Positions 7,344 through 16,633 of a stretch of DNA of 64,000 nt are shown one piece after another; position 1 is the first letter of the stretch, and every line of letters starts with the position of its first letter. The position numbers and the translations under genes were made by a program. The stretch comes from an uncultured Ruminococcus sp. (lineage in GTDB: Bacteria; Bacillota; Clostridia; Lachnospirales; Lachnospiraceae), in NCBI GenBank assembly GCA_934359255.1, contig CAKRLG010000001.1, forward strand, positions 1 to 64,000, read 5' to 3'. The notes beneath the pieces are model-generated. The model had not been told where the DNA came from, did no database searches, and was given only the letters and a program-made list of their open reading frames with translations.

Positions 7344-8119
7344 CGTTTCAGATCATTTCGGATCGTCTCTTCTACTTCTTTTGCTTCTTCTTTAATGTTA
7401 TGAATATTTTCCCGGATAGCCTGTTCCTCCTCACGGATCTCCGGATGTTCTTCCAGTTCTTCTTTGACGAACATCAACAGGAATCCGATCAGAAGCAGTC
7501 CGCAGGAGATCCAGATCGTGCGCACCTTGCAGATTCGGATCAGATGACCGCCTACTGCAGCTCCCACAGCAAACATGACGATAATTCCGATATAATGACC
7601 TGCCTTATATAATTTTTCTCTGTCCTTTGTTTTTCCATATAAACACAGAGATTCCATACCGCTTCGTATATTTCCGATACACATGGTACTTGCAAATGCA
7701 TATCCGTTGACTTTACGGAAGGTCTGCACCTGCATCGCACAGGCAAAAGACACCATCGCATTCGCCAGAAGGTTCAATTTTTCCGGAAGGAAACCTACCA
7801 GCAGCAACAGAATCATTTCCATCAGCAGTACCAGCTGTCTCCAGTGAATCTTCTGTACGTTTTTATATTTTTGTCGGATGCCTTCCGCCGCTACGATTCC
7901 CATGGCAAAAAACACCAGCGGAACCAGATAATGTAAGACCATCGACCAGTTTCGTTCTACAAGGTTCTGACTTAAAAGAACAATATTTCCGGTCTGTGCA
8001 TTGGCAAAGACTTCTCCTCTGCAGATATAAGTGTAGGCATCCTGTAGCCCACCGGACATTGATAAAAAAGCTGCTGTCAGAAAAGATTCTGACATCTGTC
8101 TGTGTGAGTTCTGTCTCAC
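7340..8119 (-). CDS. YoaK/DUF1275-family membrane protein
   Basis: The 259-residue integral membrane protein matches DUF1275, whose function is unestablished; transport has been suggested. The family's N-terminal motif is clear (AAFLSMSGGLQDAYTYICRG, then ANAQTGNIVLL), followed by about six membrane segments. The last 40 residues are a strongly charged helix (EELEEHPEIREEEQAIREN onward), probably a cytoplasmic coiled coil not typical of the core family. The start is a GTG with GGGAG 6-7 nt ahead. It is a single-gene unit between the AraC gene and a Gfo/Idh gene. Confidence 0.85.
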   Translation of the reverse strand: MRQNSHRQMSESFLTAAFLSMSGGLQDAYTYICRGEVFANAQTGNIVLLSQNLVERNWSMVLHYLVPLVFFAMGIVAAEGIRQKYKNVQKIHWRQLVLLMEMILLLLVGFLPEKLNLLANAMVSFACAMQVQTFRKVNGYAFASTMCIGNIRSGMESLCLYGKTKDREKLYKAGHYIGIIVMFAVGAAVGGHLIRICKVRTIWISCGLLLIGFLLMFVKEELEEHPEIREEEQAIRENIHNIKEEAKEVEETIRNDLKR

Positions 8120-8273
8120 TGATACTCCCTCATTTCTTCACAACTGTCTCTTTTACAGTTATGTTTTTCTTAACCGCTCCTCCCACAAGGATACTGAACG
8201 ATCTTATTTTCCAGCGGTAAAGTATACTCTATCAAAAGCAGATTTTCAAGATTTTTCTGTTTTTCAAAAAATC

Positions 8274-9347
8274 TTATTTCTTCCAGCACTGATCCTCCGT
8301 CTGAATCTCTTTTCCTTCTTTTGCCGCCTCATCCATCATCAGAAACAGATAGGTATCCTGCAGAGCTTCTTCCAGCGGATATACTTCTTTTCCCGTCTCA
8401 ACATATGCTTTCATGCCTTCCATCATCTGAGCAATGGCAATTTCTTCATCCGTCAGGCGAAGATCACGGTCCACATAAGGATTGTAATAAAGAATCTCTC
8501 CGTTTAACCGGAGGCTTCGCATGCCATAGCCTTCCAGGTTTGAATACTGTCCCAGTTCGTCTCTTACGATGGTTCCCTGTACCGGATATCCGTCTTCTCC
8601 AAGCCAGGCTGCCTGCTGATCATACACTTCGCCCTGATCTCCCTGAAGATTCAGATGACGGGTACGGAAATAATTGAAATATTGTTCGCAGGCAAAATCA
8701 AAGAATCCCACTTTTCCGTTCGGGAATACAAATTCTGCCCGTTTTCTGGTATCCATAATGGTTTTCTCTCCCCTGTGAAGTCCTTCTCTTCCACAGTGAT
8801 AATTCACCGGAAACTCATAGGTTCTTGCAGTGATCTTACAGTTTTCCATTCCCACTCCCAGTAACCGGCGCATAATACTCATACCATGATAGTCATGAGC
8901 CTGGGAAAGTTCCAGATTGCTGACTGTTCCCAGTTTTCCGTCTTCGATCATTTTGATCAATGCCTGATAATACGGCTGGAAACAATACTGTTCTGCCACC
9001 TGTACTTTTCCGTTGTATCGTTCTTTTGCCTGATACCAGGCATTTAATTCTTCCACTGTTGTTGCCGGTGGTGTCTCACAGAATACCGGAATACCGTGCT
9101 CCATGGCTTTTTCGGCAAACGGAAGTGCAGCACCGTATTTTAACATAAAGATGACACAGTCCGGTTTGGTTTCCAGAAATGCGTCATAATCTGTGTAAAC
9201 CTTTCCCGGAAAGTTCTTTTCTTCCCGTTCTTTACTGGACTCGGAATGCACATAAACCGCAGAAATTTCATAATCTGCCCCCAGTGCTTCCATTACACGC
9301 ACATACATCTGCGCTCTCCAACCTGTTCCTGCTAATCCTACTTTCAT
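8274..9347 (-). CDS. Gfo/Idh/MocA-family oxidoreductase
   Basis: This NAD(P)-dependent sugar or cyclitol dehydrogenase-like protein has 357 residues. An N-terminal Rossmann fold opens with MKVGLAGTGWRAQ. The motif GIPVFCETPPATTVEEL replaces the usual E-K-P with E-T-P, so the catalytic Lys is absent at that position. The C-terminal α/β domain includes LELSQAHDYHGMSIMRRLLG. I start at the ATG at 9347 because the longer frame's first codons contain the GGAGG ribosome binding site. The Thr in place of Lys suggests altered or lost catalysis. It is probably monocistronic and its substrate is unknown. Confidence 0.8.
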   Translation of the reverse strand: MKVGLAGTGWRAQMYVRVMEALGADYEISAVYVHSESSKEREEKNFPGKVYTDYDAFLETKPDCVIFMLKYGAALPFAEKAMEHGIPVFCETPPATTVEELNAWYQAKERYNGKVQVAEQYCFQPYYQALIKMIEDGKLGTVSNLELSQAHDYHGMSIMRRLLGVGMENCKITARTYEFPVNYHCGREGLHRGEKTIMDTRKRAEFVFPNGKVGFFDFACEQYFNYFRTRHLNLQGDQGEVYDQQAAWLGEDGYPVQGTIVRDELGQYSNLEGYGMRSLRLNGEILYYNPYVDRDLRLTDEEIAIAQMMEGMKAYVETGKEVYPLEEALQDTYLFLMMDEAAKEGKEIQTEDQCWKK

Positions 9348-9435
9348 TATAAAATCCTCCATATATATTTTTTTGACTGTTTTCCCCTTTTTCTATCATA
9401 ACACACCATGATCACTTTGCACACCTTTTTAGTGA

Positions 9436-10800
9436 TCAGGTACAATAACGGAAGGTACGGTCTGTCAGGATTCGCGCAAAGATCAGCCCCAGCGGCAATG
9501 ACATAATAATCATAACTGCGGCTGCCAGCCAGGAGACAGCCTCATTCAGAGACATGATTCCCAGATTATAAAATGCCCGGTAAAGGTACAGCCCGGGAAC
9601 CATAATAACAATGGAAGGTACAGTCAGTGAAATTCTCGGATAACCATTATTCTTCTTAATCAGAGATGCCAGGATTCCCGCCGTCAATGCTCCCGTAAAT
9701 GCTGCAGCAGCTGCCGGCATACCGGTAAGATCCACCAGTCCCAGTCGAAGTGTATTGGCAACCGCTCCGATCATGGCTGCTATAGCAGCCATAGGTATGG
9801 AACTGTTAAACATGATGGAGAATCCAAAAACCCCGCAAAAACTCGCCACCAGACGAAAGATCAGCATTGCCGTTTTTCCAAGAGGCAGTTCCGTAAAATC
9901 CATCGGCTGTAATTTCAATATCATGGCCATGATCCATGCAACCATCGTAGCAACCAGTATGATGATCAGGGCATAATTCAGACGTTCCAGACCGGATCGA
10001 AGATCGAGCTTTGCAAGGTCAATTCCACTGGTAATAAATGGAAATCCCGGAATAATAAACAGCATCGAACAGATATATCCCGCCTCATGAACAGCCGAAA
10101 TATGAAAAATTCTCTCAGCCAGTCCCAGACAGACTGCATAGATCAGACACGCTGCCGCAACGGATACTGCAATATTTAAGAATAATGTATAATGATGTTT
10201 GATCAGTTTTGTCCGGATCAGATTACCGATTCCAGCCGCAATAAATGCCAGAACCATCTCTGCCGGACCTCCACCCAGCAAAAATGTAAATGCGCAGCAC
10301 GCAATAGCGGCTGCCAGTCCGAGTTTTGCCGGAGAATACCGTCCGTGAATCTCCTCAATCTCATCCAGCCGTCTGTGAATCTCTTCCCCTGTCAGACGGG
10401 ATTCCACTTCCGGGAAACTGTCTACAAACTGTTCCATCCGGTATAATTTGGAAGTATTTACTCCTGTATTGGCAATACTTAGCGACTGGGACACGCAGTC
10501 ATTTCCATCAAAACAGTTAAAGCCGATAGACATCAGACCCACATCCACGGTGCAGGTCACTCCCAGCTCTTTGGACAATTTGTTCATAGAAGTACGCACA
10601 CGCCATGCTCCGGTTCCGCAGGAAAGCATGATCAGTCCTACCCTGCCGATCACAGACGCTTTCTCAATCAGATCCGCCTTGTCAATCAACACATTACTGT
10701 CCGCTCTCGCATAATCATGCCATGGAATCTCCATATGATTCTTTTCCATGATATCAACATATTCCGGTGCCGTACCGGATCCTTTATCATTTCTGACCAT
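9436..10800 (-). CDS. ThrE-type threonine/serine exporter family protein
   Basis: This 454-residue inner-membrane protein fuses the two ThrE domains. A soluble/amphipathic DUF1212 part (EKASVIGRVGLIMLSCGTGAWRVRTSM, about 45-70) and its helices are followed by the DUF3815 membrane bundle, for about ten membrane segments in all. ThrE in Corynebacterium exports threonine and serine. In other Firmicutes the two halves are often separate genes. The ATG at 10800 overlaps the previous gene by 14 bp and has GAGGCG upstream, so translation is probably coupled. A divergent LysR gene lies upstream of the operon. Confidence 0.82.
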   Translation of the reverse strand: MVRNDKGSGTAPEYVDIMEKNHMEIPWHDYARADSNVLIDKADLIEKASVIGRVGLIMLSCGTGAWRVRTSMNKLSKELGVTCTVDVGLMSIGFNCFDGNDCVSQSLSIANTGVNTSKLYRMEQFVDSFPEVESRLTGEEIHRRLDEIEEIHGRYSPAKLGLAAAIACCAFTFLLGGGPAEMVLAFIAAGIGNLIRTKLIKHHYTLFLNIAVSVAAACLIYAVCLGLAERIFHISAVHEAGYICSMLFIIPGFPFITSGIDLAKLDLRSGLERLNYALIIILVATMVAWIMAMILKLQPMDFTELPLGKTAMLIFRLVASFCGVFGFSIMFNSSIPMAAIAAMIGAVANTLRLGLVDLTGMPAAAAAFTGALTAGILASLIKKNNGYPRISLTVPSIVIMVPGLYLYRAFYNLGIMSLNEAVSWLAAAVMIIMSLPLGLIFARILTDRTFRYCT

Positions 10801-11548
10801 AAATAATCGCCTCTGCCTTCGCCACATGACGTTCCATGTTCTTCAGAAAATGGGAGTTCGGCAGAAAGATGCCGATCTCATCATACCGTTCATTGTTTTC
10901 CACCAGTGCATCCTGTCCGTAAAATACAAATGCCATCGGAAGATTCTTCTCCAGCTCTGCCATCAGATCCCACACAGCCGCATACGCCTCTGCCTCTGTC
11001 TCTTTTTTCTTCACCGTATCCGGCAGTTCCCGGATCAGTAAAACACCATAATTTCTCTCAAGGATTCTCTGCTCCACTTCCATGGTTTCTTCCCCATAGG
11101 TATGGCTGTATCGATAGGCCTGTGCAAAATACATATTTTTATCGTTCCCAAGCTTCCGGTATACTTCCCGGAAATGCTGGAATTCCTTTTCGTGGACATG
11201 TTTTGCATATTCCGGAAGAAGATTTCCGTCCTCATCTGTCATAATCACAGGATTTTTCTGTCCGTCTGCGTCAAACCGATAGGGAACCAGACATGCGTTT
11301 CGCAAAAGGTCAAACACAGTATTCTGGCAGATCACCATAAGAAACGCTGATAAGTCCCGGTTTCGATACGAAGCAAACAGCGCCCTGGAAAATTTCTCCG
11401 GCGAAAACGAGTGATCTGTCTCTTCATCATCAAGAAAATAATTATAAAATGTTTCCTGCAGTTTTTCACATGCCCATGGATCAGCTAAAATTTTCTGAAA
11501 CAGGATTTCTGTTTTTTCCTCTCTGGGAAAGATTGTATGTTCTTCCAT
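10787..11548 (-). CDS. Conserved-looking protein of unknown function, coupled to the ThrE gene
   Basis: This is a soluble, acidic 253-residue protein with no signal peptide or membrane helix. It is largely helical, with many Glu/Lys pairs. Recognisable stretches such as LLRNACLVPYRFDADGQ, EKEFQHFREVYRKLGND and GIFLPNSHFLKNMERHVAKAEAI do not match any family I know. Its stop lies inside the start of the ThrE-type gene (14-bp overlap), and its own promoter faces a LysR gene. The context suggests it works with the exporter or modulates it; that is inference. It is the first gene of the transcript. Confidence 0.7.
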   Translation of the reverse strand: MEEHTIFPREEKTEILFQKILADPWACEKLQETFYNYFLDDEETDHSFSPEKFSRALFASYRNRDLSAFLMVICQNTVFDLLRNACLVPYRFDADGQKNPVIMTDEDGNLLPEYAKHVHEKEFQHFREVYRKLGNDKNMYFAQAYRYSHTYGEETMEVEQRILERNYGVLLIRELPDTVKKKETEAEAYAAVWDLMAELEKNLPMAFVFYGQDALVENNERYDEIGIFLPNSHFLKNMERHVAKAEAIIYGQK

Positions 11549-11589
11549 TTTTCATTCCCTCGCTTTCCTTGCTATTTTTATCCTGTGCA

Positions 11590-11618
11590 ATTATACTATG
11601 GGTACAGTGATAAGTAAA
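11590..11618 (-). promoter_or_regulatory. Promoter of the ThrE operon
   Basis: On the minus strand TTTACT (11618-11613), a 17-bp spacer and TATAAT (11595-11590) lie 40 bp upstream of the first gene. They sit within the 121-bp region shared with the divergent LysR gene, where a LysR activator would normally bind. Confidence 0.7.
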
Positions 11619-11669
11619 AACTATAAACGATATGTTGACCATTTTAATTTGATATATCAGAGGTGTTTT

Positions 11670-12578
11670 ATGAATGTTAATTACGAATACTATAAAATTT
11701 TTTATTATGTTGCCAAATATCATAACTTCACAAAAGCGGCTCATTCCCTCGGAAACAGCCAGCCAAACATCACACGTGCCATGAACAGTCTGGAACAGCA
11801 GCTGAACACTACTCTGTTTGTCCGGACAAACCGCGGTGTTCAGCTGACACCGGAAGGCGAACAGCTCTACACTCATGTGGCTTCTGCCATGACACAGCTT
11901 TTTGCCGCTGAAGAAGAGCTCTCCGACAGCGCCACTTTGACCCACGGAAGCGTCTCCATCGGTGCCAGCGAAACCGCACTGAATATTTTTCTTCTCCACA
12001 AGTTAAAAGCATTTCATACCGCCCATCCGGGAATTCGCCTGAAGATCTACAACTATTCCTCTCCTCAGGCCATAGAGTCTGTCAGAAGTGGAAAGGTGGA
12101 CTTTGCCATAATCTCCACCCCTGCTCCTGTGGAACCTCCACTTCGTCAGACAGCCGTATATCCTTTTCAGGAAATCCTTGTAGGCGGTACTACTTTTTCC
12201 CATCTGGCCGGAAAGACGCTTTCTCTTCGGGAACTTGCGCAGTATCCCCTGATTTGTCTTGACCGGGAAACCATGACTTTTCAGTTTTATAACCAGCTTT
12301 TTCTCTCTCACGGTCTGGAACTTCTTCCCGATACAGAAACCGCCACAGCCGATCAGATTCTTCCTCTGGTAAAATGCGAGCTGGGGCTTGCATTCATCCC
12401 TCAGGCTATGGCACTGGAAGCACTGGAGAAAAAGGAGATCGTACAGATTCCCTTAAAAGAAATCATCCCCCCGCGTAGCATCTGTCTGATTCACGATTGT
12501 CAACATCCATTGAATTCTGCCGCCAGAGAATTGAAAAAAATAATTCTGGAGGAAGTTTCTCCTTCCTCCAGAATCTGA
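11670..12578 (+). CDS. LysR-family transcriptional regulator
   Basis: The 302-residue protein has the LysR N-terminal winged helix (YYKIFYYVAKYHNFTKAAHSL, then SQPNITRAMNSLEQQLNTTLF, about 7-50) and a two-lobe effector-binding domain (GSVSIGASETAL to the C terminus). I start at 11670, where AGAGGTG precedes the ATG, rather than at the longer open frame from 11598. The start coincides with the conserved family N terminus. It is divergent from the ThrE-type operon, the usual arrangement for a LysR protein and its target, so it probably controls export in response to an amino acid. Its last codons form a terminator hairpin for the convergent helicase gene. Confidence 0.88.
   Translation: MNVNYEYYKIFYYVAKYHNFTKAAHSLGNSQPNITRAMNSLEQQLNTTLFVRTNRGVQLTPEGEQLYTHVASAMTQLFAAEEELSDSATLTHGSVSIGASETALNIFLLHKLKAFHTAHPGIRLKIYNYSSPQAIESVRSGKVDFAIISTPAPVEPPLRQTAVYPFQEILVGGTTFSHLAGKTLSLRELAQYPLICLDRETMTFQFYNQLFLSHGLELLPDTETATADQILPLVKCELGLAFIPQAMALEALEKKEIVQIPLKEIIPPRSICLIHDCQHPLNSAARELKKIILEEVSPSSRI
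12534..12574 (-). terminator. Terminator of the helicase gene, inside the LysR coding end
   Basis: ATTCTGGAGGAAG pairs with CTTCCTCCAGAAT over a 6-nt loop. On the minus strand it is followed by a run of T residues at 12541-12534. It lies within the final codons of the convergent LysR gene, whose stop is at 12576-12578. Confidence 0.8.
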
Positions 12579-12587
12579 ATCATACAT

Positions 12588-15500
12588 TTATTTTGTTCCC
12601 AGCAGTTCCAGGATCTCTTCTCTGGAAAAACTGCCGCTTCCCATGTCCTCACCATTCAGGATCTGATCTGCCAGGGCATGTTTTTTCTCCTGTAGCTTTA
12701 CGATATTTTCTTCGATCGTATCTTTCGCGATCAGTTTGTAGACATTGACTGCGTTTTTCTGCCCGATCCGATGGGCACGGTCTGTCGCCTGGTTCTGGAC
12801 TGCCAGATTCCACCATGGATCGTAGTGGATCACAATATCCGCTGCCGTCAGATTCAGACCGGTTCCTCCTGCTTTCAGAGAGATCAGAAAGACAGCTGTC
12901 AGGTTATCTTCTTTATTAAACTCTTCCACCAGCTTTGCCCGCTTTTCCTTGCCGGTCGAACCGGTCAGCATATAGTACGCGGTTTCTTCTTTCTCCAGCC
13001 GGTCTGCCAGCCGGCTCAACATGGTGGTAAACTGGGAAAATACAAGGATCTTATGTCCGTTTTCCACTGCATTTCGAATCAGATCCACACACATCTCAAG
13101 TTTTGCCGACTCTCCTTTATATTCTTCAAAAAGCAATGCCGGATCACAGCAGATCTGCCGCAGTTTGGTCAGTTCGGATAAGATAACGATTTTGGAAGTA
13201 TTGAATTCTTCCTCACTCTGTTTATCTAACAGCAGTTTCATCCGTTTTACATGTGCATCGTATAATTTCTGCTGTTCTCCTTCCAGACAGGTATACATAT
13301 TTTCTTCCAGCTTCTCCGGAAGATCTCGCAGTACATCTTTCTTCAGTCTTCGCAGCACGAACGGCCGGATCATCTTTCGCAGCCGTTCACTGGCTTCCTC
13401 ACTCTCATGCTGGACAATCTGCACTTCCAGTTCCTCCCGGAAGCGGGAATAGCTGTATAAAAATCCGGGCATCAGATAATCAAAGATACTCCACAATTCA
13501 CTCAACCGGTTCTCTACCGGTGTTCCGGTGAGGGCAAACCTGGTGTCTGCCTGGATCTTTTTCACAGCTTTCGCAGCCTGAGTGCTGTGGTTTTTGATAT
13601 ACTGTGCTTCGTCGATGATCTGACAGCGGAAGCGGTACTTTTTATAGAAATCGATGTCTCTGCGGAGCAGATCATAGGATGTGATCAGAATCTCCTTCTC
13701 CCCTGCTTCTTCCAGAAGTGTGTGACGCTGGACGGCAGTTCCTACGATCATTTTTCCGGTCAGTTCCGGAGCAAAGCGTTCCAGTTCGCTGTTCCAGTTG
13801 TAGACCAGGGAAGCCGGGGCTACGATCAGCGCATTCCGCCGCAGCCGGTCATCTGATTTCTTCTTTTCCCGCTGCCGTCCCTCAATTTCGATATCCTGCT
13901 CTCTTTCCACCGGCTCTTTCTTACTGTTTTCCTGTATTTCGCGTTCCTGATACTCAGAAAGCAGATAGCAGATTACCTGCAACGTTTTTCCAAGTCCCAT
14001 ATCATCGGCGAGGATTCCGCCAAATCCATTTGCACTGAGCGTTTTTAACCACAGAAAGCCGGTCTTCTGATATTCGCGCAGGATTGGTTCAAGTTCAACC
14101 GGAATCTCAAAATCATTATCTTCTACAGTTTTCATGTTGCGAATCAGAGAACGGAAATTCTTATCCCTTACCGAAGAAATCACCGGGTTGTCCCGCAATT
14201 GCTGATCAATATACAGCGCCCGGTAGGTATCCACCGGAACACTCTCCTGCATCAGCTGCTGATCTGTCAGCTGCAGAGTTTCCTTAAGATCTGCCAGTAT
14301 ATCCAGACCACTGTCTTCTTTCTGAACGAAGCTTCCATCCTTCAGGCGGTAATATTTTTTTCTTTTATTATAACGTGACAGAATATCGATCAGTTCCTCT
14401 TTTGACATTTCCCCCGCTGTCATTTTCAGTTGCATCAGACCACTGTCGATCGATACTCCTACCGCAACTTTCGGTGACGGATGCACCTGCATTCCTTTCA
14501 GTGTATCCGATATATATACCTCCCCCAGCTGCTGAAATACCGGAATTCCTTCTGTCAGGAGATCATATATTTTATCCTCATCCGTGATCACCATAGCTTT
14601 CTGTCGTTCGTCATACGCTTCCCCGTACTGTTGAATCACCTCCCGTACTGCCGCCTCTTTTCCCAGATCTCGCAGTGCCACATCCGTGGTTTCATACAGA
14701 CTGTATACTTTTTTATTGTACTCTACCTGCGGTCTGCAGGTGATCATATCTGTCTGTGGTGCATCCAGATATATGGAAAATTCCGGAACTGCAACTCCAT
14801 ACTGCTGTTCATCGAAATTCTCTTTCGTACATTCAAAGCACTGTTCCAGCGCCGGAAGAAGTTCCATACAAAACAGCGGAACATCCGTCTTTTCCACAAA
14901 AATCTTCCGTTCCGGAATCTCTGCCATGCATTCCAGGAATTCTTTTACCGGTTCCATTCTTTTCGTCGGTTCCATCATAATCTGATTACCTGTAAAAAAT
15001 ATATTGTATCTGTTTCCTCTTATTCCCGACAATCGATTGATACTTACTTCAATTCCATCCGTTTTTCCCAGAATCTCCAACGTTCTCTCCGGCATCTGTT
15101 CCACAATTCTCCACGGCTTCTCATCCATGTAAAACACGGATGCCAGGATCTCCTGTCCCTTCATCAGTTCCAGAAAAGTTTCCGCATCATTAGCAGACAG
15201 ATCAATCTGTTTTTCCCTGGCATTCCCATAAACAGAATAATAGCTGTGATATCCTCCATACCGATATTCATTTTTCTCTGCCCACTGCACAAGAAAAGAT
15301 ACCAGTGGACGGGACTGCGGTATGAAAGATTCAATCGCATGAATGAACTGCAGATTTTTCCCATAAGAAACTTTCTCATGGTTTTCTATCGCTCTTGCAA
15401 AACTGAAGACATCTTTCAGCACATACATCCGGTTAATTCCAAGTTTAAAACTGACGGTGATTCCTGTGTTTTCCACAACCATATGTGGTTCCAGAAGGAC

Positions 15501-15959
15501 TTTTCCACAGATATCCCCCTGGATCATGGGAAGACTTTTTACCAGTGCGCCTTTTTGAAGAAGTTTCTGAATACTGCCTGTTGTTTTTCTTGCCATTCCC
15601 TTTTGTATGCCTGGTATCTGCGTCAGACTTATCTTCCCCGGATGCCCTTTTGTCTCATAATAATATTTCAGAAGAACCGCCACACAGTGCTTACAGATTC
15701 CATCATATTCCCAGAAAGCCGGACAGCTGCACTCTGACTCAACAAGATCTTCCCAGACCGTATTCCACATCAGATACACATGGTATGGTGTACTGCGGCT
15801 TCCTTCCACATCCGCTTCGATAATCACATTTTCATCCGCATGAACACCTTCTGCTTCTTCTATATGGAAACGCAATACTTTTCCCCTGTTATAAATCTGT
15901 AACCCTCTGCTGTATGACTGACTGCCGGCAAGATTTCTGATCTGTTCTCTGAATGTCAT
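12588..15959 (-). CDS. SWIM zinc-finger SNF2-family helicase
   Basis: This is a large ATP-driven DNA translocase of the HepA/Rad54-like bacterial SNF2 group. From the ATG at 15959 (1123 residues) it has a SWIM zinc finger (C77, C79, C89, H91 in CSCPAFWEYDGICKHC). A long middle region follows, then the two RecA-like lobes: LADDMGLGKTLQVICYLL (motif I), IIDEAQYIKNHS (motif II), LTGTPVENRLSELW (motif III) and TDRAHRIGQKNAVNVYKL (motif VI). The frame extends 99 bp upstream to 16058, but homology begins at MTFREQIRNLAGSQSY and GGAAGGAAC lies before that ATG. It is monocistronic with its own terminator. Proposed roles in this family include transcription recycling and genome maintenance. Confidence 0.88.
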   Translation of the reverse strand: MTFREQIRNLAGSQSYSRGLQIYNRGKVLRFHIEEAEGVHADENVIIEADVEGSRSTPYHVYLMWNTVWEDLVESECSCPAFWEYDGICKHCVAVLLKYYYETKGHPGKISLTQIPGIQKGMARKTTGSIQKLLQKGALVKSLPMIQGDICGKVLLEPHMVVENTGITVSFKLGINRMYVLKDVFSFARAIENHEKVSYGKNLQFIHAIESFIPQSRPLVSFLVQWAEKNEYRYGGYHSYYSVYGNAREKQIDLSANDAETFLELMKGQEILASVFYMDEKPWRIVEQMPERTLEILGKTDGIEVSINRLSGIRGNRYNIFFTGNQIMMEPTKRMEPVKEFLECMAEIPERKIFVEKTDVPLFCMELLPALEQCFECTKENFDEQQYGVAVPEFSIYLDAPQTDMITCRPQVEYNKKVYSLYETTDVALRDLGKEAAVREVIQQYGEAYDERQKAMVITDEDKIYDLLTEGIPVFQQLGEVYISDTLKGMQVHPSPKVAVGVSIDSGLMQLKMTAGEMSKEELIDILSRYNKRKKYYRLKDGSFVQKEDSGLDILADLKETLQLTDQQLMQESVPVDTYRALYIDQQLRDNPVISSVRDKNFRSLIRNMKTVEDNDFEIPVELEPILREYQKTGFLWLKTLSANGFGGILADDMGLGKTLQVICYLLSEYQEREIQENSKKEPVEREQDIEIEGRQREKKKSDDRLRRNALIVAPASLVYNWNSELERFAPELTGKMIVGTAVQRHTLLEEAGEKEILITSYDLLRRDIDFYKKYRFRCQIIDEAQYIKNHSTQAAKAVKKIQADTRFALTGTPVENRLSELWSIFDYLMPGFLYSYSRFREELEVQIVQHESEEASERLRKMIRPFVLRRLKKDVLRDLPEKLEENMYTCLEGEQQKLYDAHVKRMKLLLDKQSEEEFNTSKIVILSELTKLRQICCDPALLFEEYKGESAKLEMCVDLIRNAVENGHKILVFSQFTTMLSRLADRLEKEETAYYMLTGSTGKEKRAKLVEEFNKEDNLTAVFLISLKAGGTGLNLTAADIVIHYDPWWNLAVQNQATDRAHRIGQKNAVNVYKLIAKDTIEENIVKLQEKKHALADQILNGEDMGSGSFSREEILELLGTK

Positions 15960-16131
15960 CTCTCTGTTCCTTCCGCCTTTATTATTTTGCAAGTTATCTT
16001 TCTTATTTTGATAGATTTCCTTCATTTCGTGGTAATCTGCAATGATTCTTTCAATCATAATACCCTATGATTGATTGTAATACAGGCAAAGAATTCGCAC
16101 AATGGATAATATTGAAATAGCACAGTAATAG

Positions 16132-16160
16132 TTGACATTATATATCACATATGTTATTCT
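16132..16160 (+). promoter_or_regulatory. Promoter ahead of the transposase remnant
   Basis: TTGACA (16132-16137), a 17-bp spacer and TATTCT (16155-16160) point to the ORF at 16218. It is a near-consensus promoter even though the gene it faces is a fragment. Confidence 0.65.
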
Positions 16161-16217
16161 GAATACAGACATATCTGGGAAACATTTCTAAGACCATTCG
16201 GTTATCTGATTCCCCAT

Positions 16218-16580
16218 ATGGAAAACAAAAAAACAGGTAAATTATTTGGTGATGCGGCACATATCATATATGTGAACTCACAGATACAAGATGAATCCGC
16301 GTTAGGAAAACTGATGTATGATTTTTACTGTACAGATGCCGGAAAAATGAATTACAAAATTCTGGCAGACCGGGTTCGGTATTTTAAAGAAGACAAGAAA
16401 GGAGTTGCGACTATGAGCAGAGTGCTGGAAGAGATGAGAAAAGAAACTGCACGGGAAACAGCGATTAAGGTTGCAAAAGGTATGCTGGAGTCTGGAAAAC
16501 TGACATATGAAGAAATCGCTAAAATAGCGGAACTTACGATAGACGAGGTCAGGGCTTTGGATGAGAAGGTGACTACTTAA
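16218..16580 (+). pseudogene. C-terminal remnant of a PD-(D/E)XK transposase/Rpn-type nuclease
   Basis: The 120-residue frame matches only the C-terminal third of the Rpn-type recombination-promoting nuclease family. The recognisable parts are FGDAAHIIYVNSQIQDESALG, GKLMYDFYCTDAGKM, RVRYFKEDKKGVATM, and a tail with ARETAIKVAKGML and a terminal HTH-like LTYEEIAKIAELTIDEVRAL. The N-terminal nuclease core with its PD-(D/E)XK residues is missing. No good ribosome binding site precedes the ATG at 16218, yet a near-consensus promoter survives 60 bp upstream. This looks like an internal deletion joining a promoter to the tail. Expression is possible but catalysis is not. Confidence 0.75.
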
Positions 16581-16624
16581 AAAACTGCTGTCGGAACACT
16601 TTTGTTCTGTATTCTGACAGCAGT
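16578..16624 (-). terminator. Terminator of the fumarate-reductase operon
   Basis: CTGCTGTC and GACAGCAG form the stem core. Read on the minus strand it is followed by TTTTTT. It lies 10 bp after the stop of the last operon gene and just after the transposase remnant's stop on the other strand. Confidence 0.85.
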
Positions 16625-16633
16625 CTGTATCAT

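Noticed and set aside
9418..9440. Terminator after the ThrE-type gene
   Set aside because: TGATCACT and AGTGATCA near 9408-9437 can pair, but no T-run follows on the minus strand.
14481..15737. A 418-residue plus-strand open frame
   Set aside because: It lies wholly antisense to the SNF2 helicase gene, has no ribosome binding site and a composition (many Ser, Phe, His, Arg) typical of a shadow frame.
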